A DNA stretch of 64,000 nt. Source: Streptomyces sp. NBC_00554. Its GTDB lineage: Bacteria; Actinomycetota; Actinomycetes; Streptomycetales; Streptomycetaceae. Where the stretch lies: positions 9,378,501 through 9,442,500 of the forward strand of contig NZ_CP107799.1 in the NCBI RefSeq assembly GCF_041431135.1, read 5' to 3'. Positions 42,176 through 51,538 of this stretch are shown here, piece by piece. A model generated the notes under the pieces. The model was not told the origin of the DNA, searched no databases, and worked only from the letters and a program-made list of their open reading frames with translations. Both the position numbers and the translations under genes were made by a program. Every line of letters begins with the position of its first letter. Positions within the stretch are counted from its first letter, which is position 1.

Positions 42176-43786
42176 ACCGCCACCGCGACATCCGTAGACG
42201 AGCCGGAGCAGCTCGAACCCCAGGCCGCGCCCGAATCGCGTGGGGCCAGACTCGCCCGCCGTCTCGTTCCGGCCGCCTCCGCGGTGCTCTCCGGCGTGCT
42301 GCTGTACGTCAGCTTCCCGCCGCGCACTCTGTGGTGGCTGGCCCTTCCGGCCTTCGCGGTCTTCGCCTGGACGCTGCGCGGACGAACCTGGAAGGCGGGT
42401 CTCGGGCTCGGCTATCTGTTCGGTCTGGGGTTCCTGCTGCCGCTGCTGGTGTGGACCGGTGTCGAGGTCGGCCCCGGGCCGTGGATCGCTCTCGTCATCG
42501 CGGAATCGGTGTTCGTCGCACTTGTCGCCGCCGGTATCACCGCCGTCTCCCGGCTGCCGGGCTGGCCCCTGTGGGCGGCGACGCTGTGGATCGCGGGCGA
42601 GGCGGCACGCGCGCGCGTGCCGTTCGGCGGGTTCCCCTGGGGAAAGATCGCCTTCGGGCAGGCGGACGGTGTCTTCCTTCCGCTCGCCGCGGTGGGCGGC
42701 ACGCCGGTGCTCGGCTTCGCGGTCGTGCTCTGTGGCTTCGGGCTGTACGACGTCGTGCGCCTGGTTCTCGAGGGCCGCCGCACCCGGGTAGTGCGGCGCG
42801 GTGCCGCCGCGGTGGCACTGCTCAGCATCGTCGTCCCCGTGGCCGGAGCGCTCGCAGCGCGGTCGCTGGTGAGTGACAAGGCCGAGGACGGCACGGCGAC
42901 CGTCGCGGTCATCCAGGGCAATGTGCCGCGTGCGGGGCTGGAGTTCAACGCCCAGCGACGTGCCGTGCTCGACTACCACGCGCGGGAGACCGAGCGGCTT
43001 GCCGCCGAGGTCAAGGCGGGCAAGGTCGCCCAGCCCGACTTCGTGCTGTGGCCGGAGAACTCCTCGGACATCGACCCGTTCACCAACCCCGACGCGCGCG
43101 TCGTGATCGACGCCGCGGCCAAGGCGATCGACGCCCCCATCTCGGTCGGCGGTGTCGTCGAGCGGGACGGCAAGCTCTACAACGAGCAGATCCTCTGGGA
43201 CCCGGACAAGGGCGCGGTCGACACCTACGACAAGCGGCAGGTCCAGCCCTTCGGCGAGTACCTCCCGCTGCGTTCGCTCATCGGGGCCATCAACAGCAAC
43301 TGGACGTCCATGGTCAGCCAGGACTTCAGCCGCGGCACCAAGGCGGGCGTGTTCACGATGGACGGCACCAAGGTCGGCCTCGCCACCTGCTACGAGGCCG
43401 CCTTCGACTGGGCCGTGCGGGACACCGTCACGGACGGCGCCCAGATGATCTCGGTGCCCAGCAACAACGCGACCTTCGACCGCAGCGAGATGACCTACCA
43501 GCAGCTCGCCATGTCCCGCGTCCGCGCCGTGGAGCACAGCCGCACCGTCACGGTGCCGGTGACCAGCGGCGTCAGCGCCATCATCATGCCGGACGGGAAG
43601 ATCACCCAGAAGACCGGGATGTTCGTGGCGGACTCGCTCGTCCAGAAGGTGCCGCTGCGCTCCTCGGAGACCCCTGCCACGCGGCTCGGGATCCTTCCCG
43701 AGATGCTCCTGGTGCTGATCGCGGCGGGCGGGCTCGGCTGGGCGGTGGCGACGACGGTGCGCGGACGACGCGACAACAGTGTTTAG
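42173..43786 (+). CDS. lnt: Apolipoprotein N-acyltransferase
   Basis: 537 residues. About six transmembrane helices in the first 230 residues (SAVLSGVLLYVSFPP, LWWLALPAFAVFAWTL and others), then a nitrilase-type domain with the triad Glu (VLWPENSSD, about 294), Lys (YDKRQVQPFGEYLPL, about 353) and Cys (GLATCYEAAFDWAVR, about 406), and a final helix (MLLVLIAAGGLGWAVAT). It N-acylates the lipid-modified Cys of lipoproteins. Gram-positive actinobacteria often have such Lnt homologues. GTG start, leaderless. Confidence 0.93.
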   Translation: MTATATSVDEPEQLEPQAAPESRGARLARRLVPAASAVLSGVLLYVSFPPRTLWWLALPAFAVFAWTLRGRTWKAGLGLGYLFGLGFLLPLLVWTGVEVGPGPWIALVIAESVFVALVAAGITAVSRLPGWPLWAATLWIAGEAARARVPFGGFPWGKIAFGQADGVFLPLAAVGGTPVLGFAVVLCGFGLYDVVRLVLEGRRTRVVRRGAAAVALLSIVVPVAGALAARSLVSDKAEDGTATVAVIQGNVPRAGLEFNAQRRAVLDYHARETERLAAEVKAGKVAQPDFVLWPENSSDIDPFTNPDARVVIDAAAKAIDAPISVGGVVERDGKLYNEQILWDPDKGAVDTYDKRQVQPFGEYLPLRSLIGAINSNWTSMVSQDFSRGTKAGVFTMDGTKVGLATCYEAAFDWAVRDTVTDGAQMISVPSNNATFDRSEMTYQQLAMSRVRAVEHSRTVTVPVTSGVSAIIMPDGKITQKTGMFVADSLVQKVPLRSSETPATRLGILPEMLLVLIAAGGLGWAVATTVRGRRDNSV

Positions 43787-43841
43787 CGTGGCGTTCCCGG
43801 ACCGCAACGGAGCTGCGGAACAGGGCCGTTAGGGTCGGTGC

Positions 43842-44315
43842 ATGGCTACTCCTGACTTCATCCACACGATCCGGGCCACCGCCGGTCACCAGCTGCTCTG
43901 GCTGCCCGGAGTCACCGCCATCGTCTTCGACGACGCGGGCAGAGTGCTGCTGGGGCGCCGCTCCGACACACGCAAGTGGTCGGTGATCGGTGGCATCCCC
44001 GACCCGGGGGAGCAGCCCGCTGCCGCAGCGGTGCGGGAGGTCTTCGAGGAGACGGCGGTGCGATGCGTCGTCGAGCGGGTCGTGCTCGTCCAGGCCCTTG
44101 CGCCGGTGACCTACGGGAACGGCGACATCTGTCAGTACATGGACATCACGTTCCGGTGCCGGGCTGTCGGCGGTGAGGCGCGTGTCAACGACGACGAGTC
44201 GCTGGACGTCGGCTGGTTCGACGTGGACGCACTGCCGGAGCTGAACGAGTTCTGCCAGCTTCGGATCAAGCAGGCACTGTCCGACGCACCCACATGGTTT
44301 GACCCTACGACCTGA
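43842..44315 (+). CDS. Nudix hydrolase
   Basis: 157 residues with Nudix box GIPDPGEQPAAAAVREVFEETAV (about 50-72); the usual final Gly is Ala, a mild departure. It would hydrolyse a nucleoside diphosphate linked to another moiety. TAGGGT lies 6 nt upstream of the ATG, so leaderless. Sits 55 bp after lnt but has its own promoter. Confidence 0.92.
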   Translation: MATPDFIHTIRATAGHQLLWLPGVTAIVFDDAGRVLLGRRSDTRKWSVIGGIPDPGEQPAAAAVREVFEETAVRCVVERVVLVQALAPVTYGNGDICQYMDITFRCRAVGGEARVNDDESLDVGWFDVDALPELNEFCQLRIKQALSDAPTWFDPTT

Positions 44316-44375
44316 GTGTGAAGTGTGTGGGATGACCACATCGGTTGGGGCCCGGGCGCTGCTTAGGGTCGAGAC

Positions 44376-45176
44376 ATGACCTCGCCCAGCCCCCACCCGG
44401 GAACCCCAGCCTCCGCACTCGACCACGGTGGCCGTACCGCGCTCGTCACCGGTGCCGCCGGCGGTATCGGCCGTGCCTGCGCGCTGCGGCTCGCCGCCGC
44501 CGGGGCCAAGGTGCGAGCGGTCGACCGGGACGCCGCGGGTCTGCACACGCTCGCCGACCTGGCCCAGGGTCTCGCGGGCACCGTCGAGCCGCACGTCCTC
44601 GACCTCACCGACCTCGACGCGGCGGAGCAGGCCGCCGAGGGCACCGACATCCTCGTGAACAACGCCGGGCTGCAACTGGTCCGCCCCATCGAGGAGTTCC
44701 CGCCCGACGTCTTCCACACCGTGCTCACCGTGATGCTGGAGGCACCGTTCCGGCTCATCCGCGGCGCGCTGCCGCATATGTACGGGCAGGGCTGGGGCCG
44801 CATCGTCAATGTGTCGTCCGTGCATGGGCTGCGCGCATCGGCGTTCAAGTCGGCGTATGTAGCCGCAAAACATGGCCTGGAAGGGCTCTCCAAGACCGCC
44901 GCCCTGGAAGGCGCCCCCCATGGAGTCACCTCGAACTGTGTGAACCCCGCCTATGTGCGTACCCCCCTGGTCGAGAAGCAGCTCGCCGACCAGGCAGCAG
45001 CGCACGGGATCCCGGAGGAGCGGGTACTCGCCGAAGTACTGCTCCAGGACAGCGCGGTCAAGCGCCTCATCGAACCGGAGGAGGTCGCCGAGGCGGTCGC
45101 GTATCTGTGCGGTCCGCAGGCGTCGTTCATCACCGGTACCTCGTTGGCGCTGGACGGCGGCTGGACCGCTCACTGA
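44376..45176 (+). CDS. Short-chain dehydrogenase, probable 3-hydroxybutyrate dehydrogenase
   Basis: 266 residues, classical SDR: cofactor loop ALVTGAAGGIGRACALRLA (about 23-41), DLTDLD, LVNNAGLQ, catalytic Ser in VNVSSVHGLRAS and YxxxK in SAYVAAKHG (about 162-170), plus PAYVRTPLVEKQL and FITGTSLALDGGWTAH at the end. The HGLRAS and NPAYVRTPLV..Q features fit D-3-hydroxybutyrate dehydrogenase (NAD-dependent, to acetoacetate). Leaderless, TAGGGT 6 nt upstream of the ATG. Upstream of a PucR-type regulator in the same direction, and opposite an MHS-family transporter. Confidence 0.87.
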   Translation: MTSPSPHPGTPASALDHGGRTALVTGAAGGIGRACALRLAAAGAKVRAVDRDAAGLHTLADLAQGLAGTVEPHVLDLTDLDAAEQAAEGTDILVNNAGLQLVRPIEEFPPDVFHTVLTVMLEAPFRLIRGALPHMYGQGWGRIVNVSSVHGLRASAFKSAYVAAKHGLEGLSKTAALEGAPHGVTSNCVNPAYVRTPLVEKQLADQAAAHGIPEERVLAEVLLQDSAVKRLIEPEEVAEAVAYLCGPQASFITGTSLALDGGWTAH

Positions 45177-45252
45177 GCGGGTGCGACGGGTGCCTATCGT
45201 GAGTTATCCACAGGCCGGCGGCGCCGATCCGCCGATGGGTGATCCTGGGAGC

Positions 45253-47199
45253 ATGTCCCGCGATCACACGCAGTCCGCCGAGCCCGCCGAGCCCGCAGCC
45301 GACAGCGCCGAGGCGCCGTTTCTGGAGCTGCTGGCCAGAGGCGCGTCCGCCGACGCGTACGAGCAGCCCGTGCTGCTCGCCCGCGCCGAGGGCCGCCCGC
45401 CCGAGCGCGTCGCCGCCCTCGAACAGGCAAAACTGCTCGCGCTGCGCGTGCGCTCGGAGATGGAGGGACGGCGCCGCCGCGAGGCGGAGCTCTCCGCGCT
45501 CTTCGAGACCGCCCACGATCTGGCGGGCCTGCGCGACCTCGACGCCGTGCTGCAGGCGATCGTGCAGCGGGCCCGGTCACTGCTCGGCACCGACGTCGCG
45601 TATCTCAGCCTGAACGACGAGGGCAGGGGCGACACCTATATGAGAGTCACCGAGGGCTCCGTCGCCGCGCGCTTCCAGCAGTTGCGGCTCGGCATGGGCG
45701 AAGGGCTCGGCGGGCTCGTCGCGCAGACAGCCCGCCCCTATGTCACCGACGACTACTTCAAGGACGAGCGGTTCCAGCACACCCGGACCATCGACGCGGG
45801 CGTACGGGACGAAGGCCTGGTCGCGATCCTCGGTGTGCCTCTGATGATCGGGCCCCAGGTCATCGGCGTGCTGTTCGCCGCGGACCGCCGCGCACGGGTC
45901 TTCGAGCGGGAGCAGATCGCCCTCCTCGGTTCGTTCGCGGCCCTCGCCGCCGCGGCCATCGACACGGCGAACTGGCTCACGGAGACCCGCTCGGCCCTCG
46001 ACCGGCTGGGCCGCGCCAACGAGATCATCCGCGACCGCAGCGGAGTGATCGAGCGCGCGTCCGACGTCCACGACCGGCTCGCCGAACTCGTGCTGCGCGG
46101 CGGCGGAGTCCATGACGTGGCCGCCGCGGTGTCCGAAGTCCTCGACGGCACGGTCGAGTTCACCGAGTCCGGCGCCGCACCCGCCGCCGCTCTGGAGACA
46201 TCCCGGGCCGAGGGCCACGCGGTGCGACACGGGTACGACTGGGTCGCCGCCGTGGCGGCCGGAGGCGAGCTGCTCGGCGCCCTGGTGCTGCGCGGCCATC
46301 CGGGACTCGACCCCGTCGACCAACGCACCCTGGAACGCGCCGCGATGGTCACCTCACTCCTGCTGCTCGCAAGACGCTCGGCCTCGGAGGCCGAACAGCG
46401 CGTCCGCGGCGAGCTGTTGGACGACCTCCTGGACGCCCGCGACCGCGACCCGCGCCTGTTGCGCGAGCGTGCCGCCCGACTGCGCGCCGATCTCGACGGC
46501 ACCCATGTGGTGCTGGCCGCCCGGCTCGAGGCACCGGCCGCCGACGCCGACCAGGAGGCGGCCGCCCGCAGACGCCTGTGGTCCGCCGCCTCCCATCTGG
46601 CCACCACCCGGCACGGACTCGCCGCGGCCCGCGACGGCGGCACCGTCCTGCTGCTGCCCCTCCGCCCCGGCGACACCGCGACGGACCTGGCCCGTCGCAC
46701 GGCCAAGCACCTGGGCACCGCCGTGCACGAGAAGGTCACTGTCGGCGCCTCCGCGCCCGTCGAGCAGCTCGTCCAGCAACTCGCCACCCGCCCGGGCGCC
46801 GTGGCCGCGGCCTATGCGGAGGGACAGCGCTGCCTGGACGCTCTGCGCCTGCTCGGCCGCGCCGGAGACGGCGCCGCCGCCGAAGACTTCGGATTCCTGG
46901 GGCTGCTGCTCGCCGGCGACCGCGACATCTCCGGCTTCGTCGACCGCACCGTCGGCCAGGTCGTCGCGTACGACGAACGACGTGGTACCGACCTGCTGCG
47001 CACCCTCGACGCGTACTTTGCGTGCGGCATGAGTCCGGCACGGACCAAGGACGACCTGCATGTGCACGTGAACACGGTCGCGCAGCGGCTGGAGCGCGTG
47101 GGCCGGCTGCTCGGGGACGACTGGCAGAGCCCGGCCCGCGCCCTGGAGGTCCAACTCGCCCTGCGGCTGCACCGGTTGTCGTCCACCGCACCACACTGA
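45253..47199 (+). CDS. GAF-domain PucR/CdaR-type transcriptional regulator
   Basis: 648 residues. A leading coiled region (about 40-80), a GAF domain (about 85-235; LRDLDAVLQAIVQRARSLLGTDVAYLSLND, RLGMGEGLGGLVAQTARPYVTDDYF, AILGVPLMIGPQVIGVLFAADRRARVFE), a central CdaR/GGDEF-like segment, and the C-terminal PucR helix-turn-helix (LLRTLDAYFACGMSPARTKDDLHVHVNTVAQRLERVGRLLG, about 582-622). Such proteins activate catabolic or secondary-metabolic genes on ligand binding by GAF. GGGAG precedes the ATG. Plausible controller of the upstream 3-hydroxybutyrate dehydrogenase gene and the converging transporter gene. Confidence 0.9.
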   Translation: MSRDHTQSAEPAEPAADSAEAPFLELLARGASADAYEQPVLLARAEGRPPERVAALEQAKLLALRVRSEMEGRRRREAELSALFETAHDLAGLRDLDAVLQAIVQRARSLLGTDVAYLSLNDEGRGDTYMRVTEGSVAARFQQLRLGMGEGLGGLVAQTARPYVTDDYFKDERFQHTRTIDAGVRDEGLVAILGVPLMIGPQVIGVLFAADRRARVFEREQIALLGSFAALAAAAIDTANWLTETRSALDRLGRANEIIRDRSGVIERASDVHDRLAELVLRGGGVHDVAAAVSEVLDGTVEFTESGAAPAAALETSRAEGHAVRHGYDWVAAVAAGGELLGALVLRGHPGLDPVDQRTLERAAMVTSLLLLARRSASEAEQRVRGELLDDLLDARDRDPRLLRERAARLRADLDGTHVVLAARLEAPAADADQEAAARRRLWSAASHLATTRHGLAAARDGGTVLLLPLRPGDTATDLARRTAKHLGTAVHEKVTVGASAPVEQLVQQLATRPGAVAAAYAEGQRCLDALRLLGRAGDGAAAEDFGFLGLLLAGDRDISGFVDRTVGQVVAYDERRGTDLLRTLDAYFACGMSPARTKDDLHVHVNTVAQRLERVGRLLGDDWQSPARALEVQLALRLHRLSSTAPH

Positions 47200-47211
47200 G
47201 CCGCACGGCCT

Positions 47212-47244
47212 CGACCCCCGCACGCACATGGGCGACGGGGGTCG
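47212..47244. terminator. Bidirectional terminator hairpin
   Basis: Perfect 9-bp inverted repeat CGACCCCCG / CGGGGGTCG with 15-nt loop, between the converging PucR-type and transporter genes. Confidence 0.65.
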
Positions 47245-47257
47245 GTTGGGGCGGGGA

Positions 47258-48643
47258 TCACGCCGTACGCGCGTCAACTGCCGGGGCCGTCGTCGGCAAC
47301 TCCGCGGCGGAGGGCTCCATGTCCGACAGATCGCGGTGCCGTGTCTCCTTGGCGACTCCCACCGCGATCAGTGTCACCACGACCGCCCCGATCACGTACA
47401 GGGAGATCGGGGTGGAGCTGCCGTAGTCGGACAGCAGCGCGGTCGCGATGAGCGGTGCGGGCGCGCCCGCCGCGACGGAGGCGAACTGGGCGCCGATGGA
47501 GGCTCCGGAGTAGCGCATCCGCGTCGCGAACATCTCGGAGAAGAAGGCGGCCTGGGGCGCGTACATGGCGCCGTGCAGCACCAGGCCCACGGTGACGGCG
47601 AGGACCATGTTCCCGAAACCGCCGGTGTCGATGAGGGAGAAGAACGGGAACATCCACAGGCCGATTCCGGCGGCGCCCAGCAGATAGACGGGCCTGCGGC
47701 CGACCCGGTCCGAGAGCGCGCCCCAGGCCGGGATGACCGCGAAGTGCACCGCGGACGCGATGAGTACGGCGTTGAGGGCCGTCTGCTTGGACACGCCGGC
47801 CGACGTGGTGGCGTACACGAGGATGAAGGCGGTGATCACGTAGTAGCTGATGTTCTCCGCCATGCGGGCGCCCATCGCGACCAGCACATCACGCCAGTGA
47901 TGACGCAGCACGGAGACCAGCGGCAGCTTCTCCACGTCGGCCGGCTGCTCCGCCCTGCGAGCCTGGGCCTGTGCCAACGCCTGCTTGAAAACGGGGGATT
48001 CATCGACAGACAGACGTATCCACAAACCGACGATCACCAGGACGCCGGAGAGCAGGAACGGAATGCGCCAGCCCCAGGAGACGAAGGCGGCGTCCGACAG
48101 CGTGGCGGTCAGCAGCGAGAGCACGCCGGTCGCCAGAAGCTGTCCGGCGGGCGCCCCCGTCTGCGGCCATGAGGCCCAGAATCCGCGCCGCTTCGCGTCA
48201 CCGTGCTCGGACACCAGCAGGACGGCGCCGCCCCACTCCCCGCCGAGCGCGAAGCCCTGCACCAGCCGCAGAACGGTGAGCAGCACCGGCGCCGCCGCGC
48301 CGATGGTCGCGTGCGTGGGCAGCAGACCGATCGCGAAGGTGGCCCCGCCCATCAGCAGCAGGCTCAGCACCAGCAGCTTCTTACGGCCGAGCCGGTCGCC
48401 GAAGTGCCCGAAGACAAGCGCGCCCAGCGGCCGGGCCGCGAACCCCACGGCGTACGTCAGGAAGGACAGCAATGTGCCGACGAGCGGGTCGGAGCCGGGG
48501 AAGAACAGCTTGTTGAAGACGAGCGCGGCTGCCGAGCCGTAGAGGAAGAAGTCGTACCACTCGATGGTGGTGCCGATCAGGCTCGCGGCGACGATGCGCT
48601 TGAGGCTGGCCGGTGGTGGGGGAGCGGTTGCTGCGGAGGCCAT
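47258..48643 (-). CDS. MHS-family (metabolite:H+ symporter) MFS transporter
   Basis: 461 residues, twelve transmembrane helices. MHS marks: AASLIGTTIEWYDFFLYGSAAALVFNKLFFPG at the N-terminus, GHFGDRLGRKKLLVLSLLLMG (motif A), RLVQGFALGGEWGGAVLLVSEH, and ALSDRVGRRPVYLLGA in the second half. MHS members carry dicarboxylates, shikimate, proline/betaine and similar acids. ATG 48643 with GGAAG upstream. It lies 159 bp downstream of folD on the same strand, so it could be a fourth member of the metF operon or its own unit; it also faces the PucR/3-hydroxybutyrate dehydrogenase pair. Confidence 0.88.
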   Translation of the reverse strand: MASAATAPPPPASLKRIVAASLIGTTIEWYDFFLYGSAAALVFNKLFFPGSDPLVGTLLSFLTYAVGFAARPLGALVFGHFGDRLGRKKLLVLSLLLMGGATFAIGLLPTHATIGAAAPVLLTVLRLVQGFALGGEWGGAVLLVSEHGDAKRRGFWASWPQTGAPAGQLLATGVLSLLTATLSDAAFVSWGWRIPFLLSGVLVIVGLWIRLSVDESPVFKQALAQAQARRAEQPADVEKLPLVSVLRHHWRDVLVAMGARMAENISYYVITAFILVYATTSAGVSKQTALNAVLIASAVHFAVIPAWGALSDRVGRRPVYLLGAAGIGLWMFPFFSLIDTGGFGNMVLAVTVGLVLHGAMYAPQAAFFSEMFATRMRYSGASIGAQFASVAAGAPAPLIATALLSDYGSSTPISLYVIGAVVVTLIAVGVAKETRHRDLSDMEPSAAELPTTAPAVDARTA

Positions 48644-48802
48644 GTGCACCACTTCCAGGCGTTGGGCGGGGACGTGTACGTACCGGCACAACGTAGAAAG
48701 CAGCACGTCAACGGCACATGTGGTGGGACAACATAGTTCCGGGGCCGAGTGTGCGTGTTTCACCCACGTCCGCGTCGCGCAACGCGAACGTGAGCCGGTC
48801 GC

Positions 48803-49651
48803 TCAAGCGGAACGCCTTGCCCATGCGTAGGCGCGCAGGGTGTTGACCATGAGCATGGCGATCGTCATGGGGCCGACTCCGCCCGGTACGGGGGTGATGC
48901 GGGCGGCGATGTCGTGGAGTTCGCTCGCGCGTACGTCGCCGGTGAGTCCGGAGTCGGTCTTGTGGATGCCGACGTCGATGATCGTGGCCCCGGGTTTGAC
49001 GTGCTCGGGGCCGATGAGCCCGGGGACGCCGGCGGCGACGACGAGGATGTCGGCGGCGCGGGTCACGGCGGCGAGGTCGGTCGTGTGCCGGTGGGCGACG
49101 ACGACCGTGGCGTCACGCTGGAGAAGCAGTTGGGCCATGGGGCGGCCGACGAGTTCGGAGCGTCCGACCACGACCGCGTGAGCGCCCTTGATCGCGACCC
49201 CTTCCGCGTCGAGAAGTTCGATCACCCCGCTGGGGGTGCACGGGCGGAGACCGTACTCGCCGCGGGCCAGCAGGCCGGCGCTCAAGGTGGTCAGACCGTC
49301 GACGTCCTTGCCCACCGGAATGCGGTTGATCAACGAGGAGGCGTCGAGCCCCTGGGGCAGGGGGAGTTGAAGCAGGATGCCTGAGACGTCCGGGTCGGCT
49401 GCCAGCTCGTCGATCACCGCGGCGACCTCGTCCTGTGTGGAGTGCCGGGGCAACGACTTGTGGAAGTCCCGCATCCCCGCCTCCCGGATCGCGCGTCGCT
49501 TGTTGGCGACGTACACGGCACTGGCGGGATCGTCGCCGACGAGGACGGTCGCCAGACCCGGCACGCCGCCGTCGGTGACGACAGCGACCTCCTCGGCGAC
49601 TCTCGACCGGATCTCCTGGGCGATCTTCTTGCCGTCGATCTTTGTTGTCAT
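48803..49651 (-). CDS. folD: FolD methylene-THF dehydrogenase/methenyl-THF cyclohydrolase
   Basis: 282 residues, the usual length. Catalytic YVANKRRA (YxxxK, about 49-54), GILLQLPLP, KDVDGL, PCTPSGVIELL, nucleotide-binding VVVGRSELVGRPMAQLLL (about 165-182), TPVPGGVGPMTIAMLM. It interconverts 5,10-methylene-, methenyl- and 10-formyl-tetrahydrofolate with NADP. Last of a metF-purU-folD operon (40 bp after purU). In this setting it would run in the oxidative direction. May be a paralogue of the housekeeping folD. Confidence 0.95.
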   Translation of the reverse strand: MTTKIDGKKIAQEIRSRVAEEVAVVTDGGVPGLATVLVGDDPASAVYVANKRRAIREAGMRDFHKSLPRHSTQDEVAAVIDELAADPDVSGILLQLPLPQGLDASSLINRIPVGKDVDGLTTLSAGLLARGEYGLRPCTPSGVIELLDAEGVAIKGAHAVVVGRSELVGRPMAQLLLQRDATVVVAHRHTTDLAAVTRAADILVVAAGVPGLIGPEHVKPGATIIDVGIHKTDSGLTGDVRASELHDIAARITPVPGGVGPMTIAMLMVNTLRAYAWARRSA

Positions 49652-49691
49652 TGCGGTGCAGTCACCTTCTGTTCGGGCTCCGGCATGCCGG

Positions 49692-50597
49692 TCAGGCGAA
49701 GACGATGGTGTGGTTGCCGTGGCGGATGACCCGGTCCTGGCTGTGCCACTCCACCGCGCGCGAGAGCACGGCCCGTTCCACGTCGGCGCCGCGGCGCTGG
49801 AGGTCGGCGGCGGTCTCGGCATGGGTGACGCGGACGACGTCCTGCTCGATGATCGGCCCCTCGTCGAGGTCCTCGGTGACGTAATGGGCCGTCGCGCCGA
49901 TGAGTTTGACGCCGCGTTCCTTCGCCTTGGCGTAGGGCCCGGCTCCGATGAAGGCGGGCAGGAACGAGTGGTGGATGTTGATGATCGGCACGCCGACCTG
50001 CTCGATGAAGTCTCCCGAGATGATCTGCATGTAGCGGGCGAGGACGATGAAGTCGACGTTGCCCCGCAGCAGTCGCAGGTGCTCGGCCTCGGCGGCGGAC
50101 TTGTCAGGGCCCATCGACGGCACATGGAAGAAGGGGATGCCGAAACCCCGTACCTCTTCCGCCGTGTCGGGATGGTTGGAGATCACCATCGAGACGTTGA
50201 CGGGGAGTTGGCCGCGCCGGTGGCGCCACAGCAGGTCGAGCAGGCAGTGGTCGGACTTCGAGGCGAAGATGGCGACGCGTTTGGGCACCGACAGGTCCCG
50301 GAGTGTGAACTCCAGCTCGAAATCTCCGGGAAGACGTTCCTGCAGGTCGTGCTCGATGGCGGGCAGTACCGCCTGCAGGTTGTCGAGGCTGAAAACGGTG
50401 CGTTGGAAGAAGGCACCGCCCTGCGGGTTGTCGGAGTACTGGTCGAGGGAGACGATGTTCGCGCCGTGGCGGCTGAGCAACGCACCGACGGCGGCGACGA
50501 TGCCCGTCCGGTCCCTGCCCTTGACGATCAGCGAAGCGTGGTGGGGAACGGGCTTGCGCGTGATGGTGCGCGCCGACGTCTCCTGCGTGAGTGTCAC
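49692..50597 (-). CDS. purU: PurU formyltetrahydrofolate deformylase
   Basis: 301 residues: N-terminal ACT domain (about 18-95; VKGRDRTGIVAAVGALLSRHGANIVSLDQYSD) and formyl-transferase fold with VAIFASKSDHCLLDLLWR, INIHHSFLPAFIGA (catalytic Asn/His) and DEGPIIEQDVVRVTH (catalytic Asp). It hydrolyses 10-formyl-tetrahydrofolate to formate and tetrahydrofolate. GTG start one base after the metF stop, with its ribosome binding site GGAG inside the metF end, so tightly coupled. It provides the outlet of the oxidation branch and recycles tetrahydrofolate. Confidence 0.95.
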   Translation of the reverse strand: MTLTQETSARTITRKPVPHHASLIVKGRDRTGIVAAVGALLSRHGANIVSLDQYSDNPQGGAFFQRTVFSLDNLQAVLPAIEHDLQERLPGDFELEFTLRDLSVPKRVAIFASKSDHCLLDLLWRHRRGQLPVNVSMVISNHPDTAEEVRGFGIPFFHVPSMGPDKSAAEAEHLRLLRGNVDFIVLARYMQIISGDFIEQVGVPIINIHHSFLPAFIGAGPYAKAKERGVKLIGATAHYVTEDLDEGPIIEQDVVRVTHAETAADLQRRGADVERAVLSRAVEWHSQDRVIRHGNHTIVFA

Positions 50598-50598
50598 G

Positions 50599-51483
50599 TC
50601 AGTTCTCCTTGTTGCGGAAGTCGGCGGTGCGGAAATCGGCGACCCACTCGGAGGTGGTCTTCAGGCCGCCGAATGTGTAGAAGTGCAGCTTGAGTTCGCC
50701 GTGCCGGCGGGGGTCGTAGTTCTCGGCCAGGGCCCGGAGGAACCGGTCGGGGCCGGCTGTGCCCATCAGGTTGGTGATCGAGAACCCGTACTTCTTCGCG
50801 ATCCCCGCGCTCGCCCCGACGCCGAAACGGGCGGCATAGGTCATCAGGCGTCTGACTCCTGCGGGTCCGGGCACGCCGATCCGGACGGGCAGGTCGATGC
50901 CCCGGGTGCGAAGGGACTCGACCCAGGTGAGGACGGGGTCCACGTCGAAGCCGAACTGCGTGATGACGTTGCCGGGCAGCCGCTGTTCCCTGAAGGCGGC
51001 GGCCTTGCCTTCGATGGCCGACCAGAGCGCTGGGCCCGTTATGGCGGGGTGGCCCTCGGGGTAGCCGCTGACGCCAACATGCTGGACGCCGTACTTCTGG
51101 AGCAGTCCGCCACGGATCACGGCGAGGGAATCGTCGTACGGGCCTTGGGGTTTGGCGGGATCGCCGCCGACGACGAAGACGTTGTCGGCGGTGCCGTCCG
51201 CCTGGAGTGCGGCCAGGAACTCTTCCAGCGCTGTCTGTGACGGCAGACGGCGGGCCGAGATGTGCGGTACGGGGACGAACCCGAGCCGCTTGACCGCCCT
51301 CGCGGCGTCCAGCCGCATGCCCAGATCCTCGTTGCCGAGGAACGTCACGTTGATACGGGTGCCGGGCGGGATCGTGTCGCGGGCCTCTTCCAGCTTCGCG
51401 ATGTCCTTGCCCGTCATCTCAAGGGAGAAGTCCTCCAGCAGAGAGGCAACGGCCGACACTGAGGCCGTGGAGACGGAATCCAT
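50599..51483 (-). CDS. metF: Methylenetetrahydrofolate reductase, divergent MetF type
   Basis: 294 residues of the FAD-containing TIM barrel: FSLEMTGKDIAKLEEARDTIPPGTRINVTFLGNED (head; canonical MetF proteins have an EFFPP-like motif there), VPHISARRL, DNVFVVGGDPAKPQGPYDDSLAVI, HVGVSGYPEGHPAI and VITQFGFDVDPVLTWV. The departure from the canonical head suggests a catabolic homologue of the kind found with THF-dependent demethylases, oxidising 5-methyl- to 5,10-methylene-tetrahydrofolate. AAGGAG precedes the ATG by 4 nt. First gene of the metF-purU-folD operon with a leader of about 190 nt and two LacI-type operators at the promoter. Confidence 0.9.
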   Translation of the reverse strand: MDSVSTASVSAVASLLEDFSLEMTGKDIAKLEEARDTIPPGTRINVTFLGNEDLGMRLDAARAVKRLGFVPVPHISARRLPSQTALEEFLAALQADGTADNVFVVGGDPAKPQGPYDDSLAVIRGGLLQKYGVQHVGVSGYPEGHPAITGPALWSAIEGKAAAFREQRLPGNVITQFGFDVDPVLTWVESLRTRGIDLPVRIGVPGPAGVRRLMTYAARFGVGASAGIAKKYGFSITNLMGTAGPDRFLRALAENYDPRRHGELKLHFYTFGGLKTTSEWVADFRTADFRNKEN

Positions 51484-51538
51484 GGTGCTCCTTGTTCACA
51501 TCGTTCTCCGTGCTGCGTGTGTTCTCCGAGAGGCTCGG

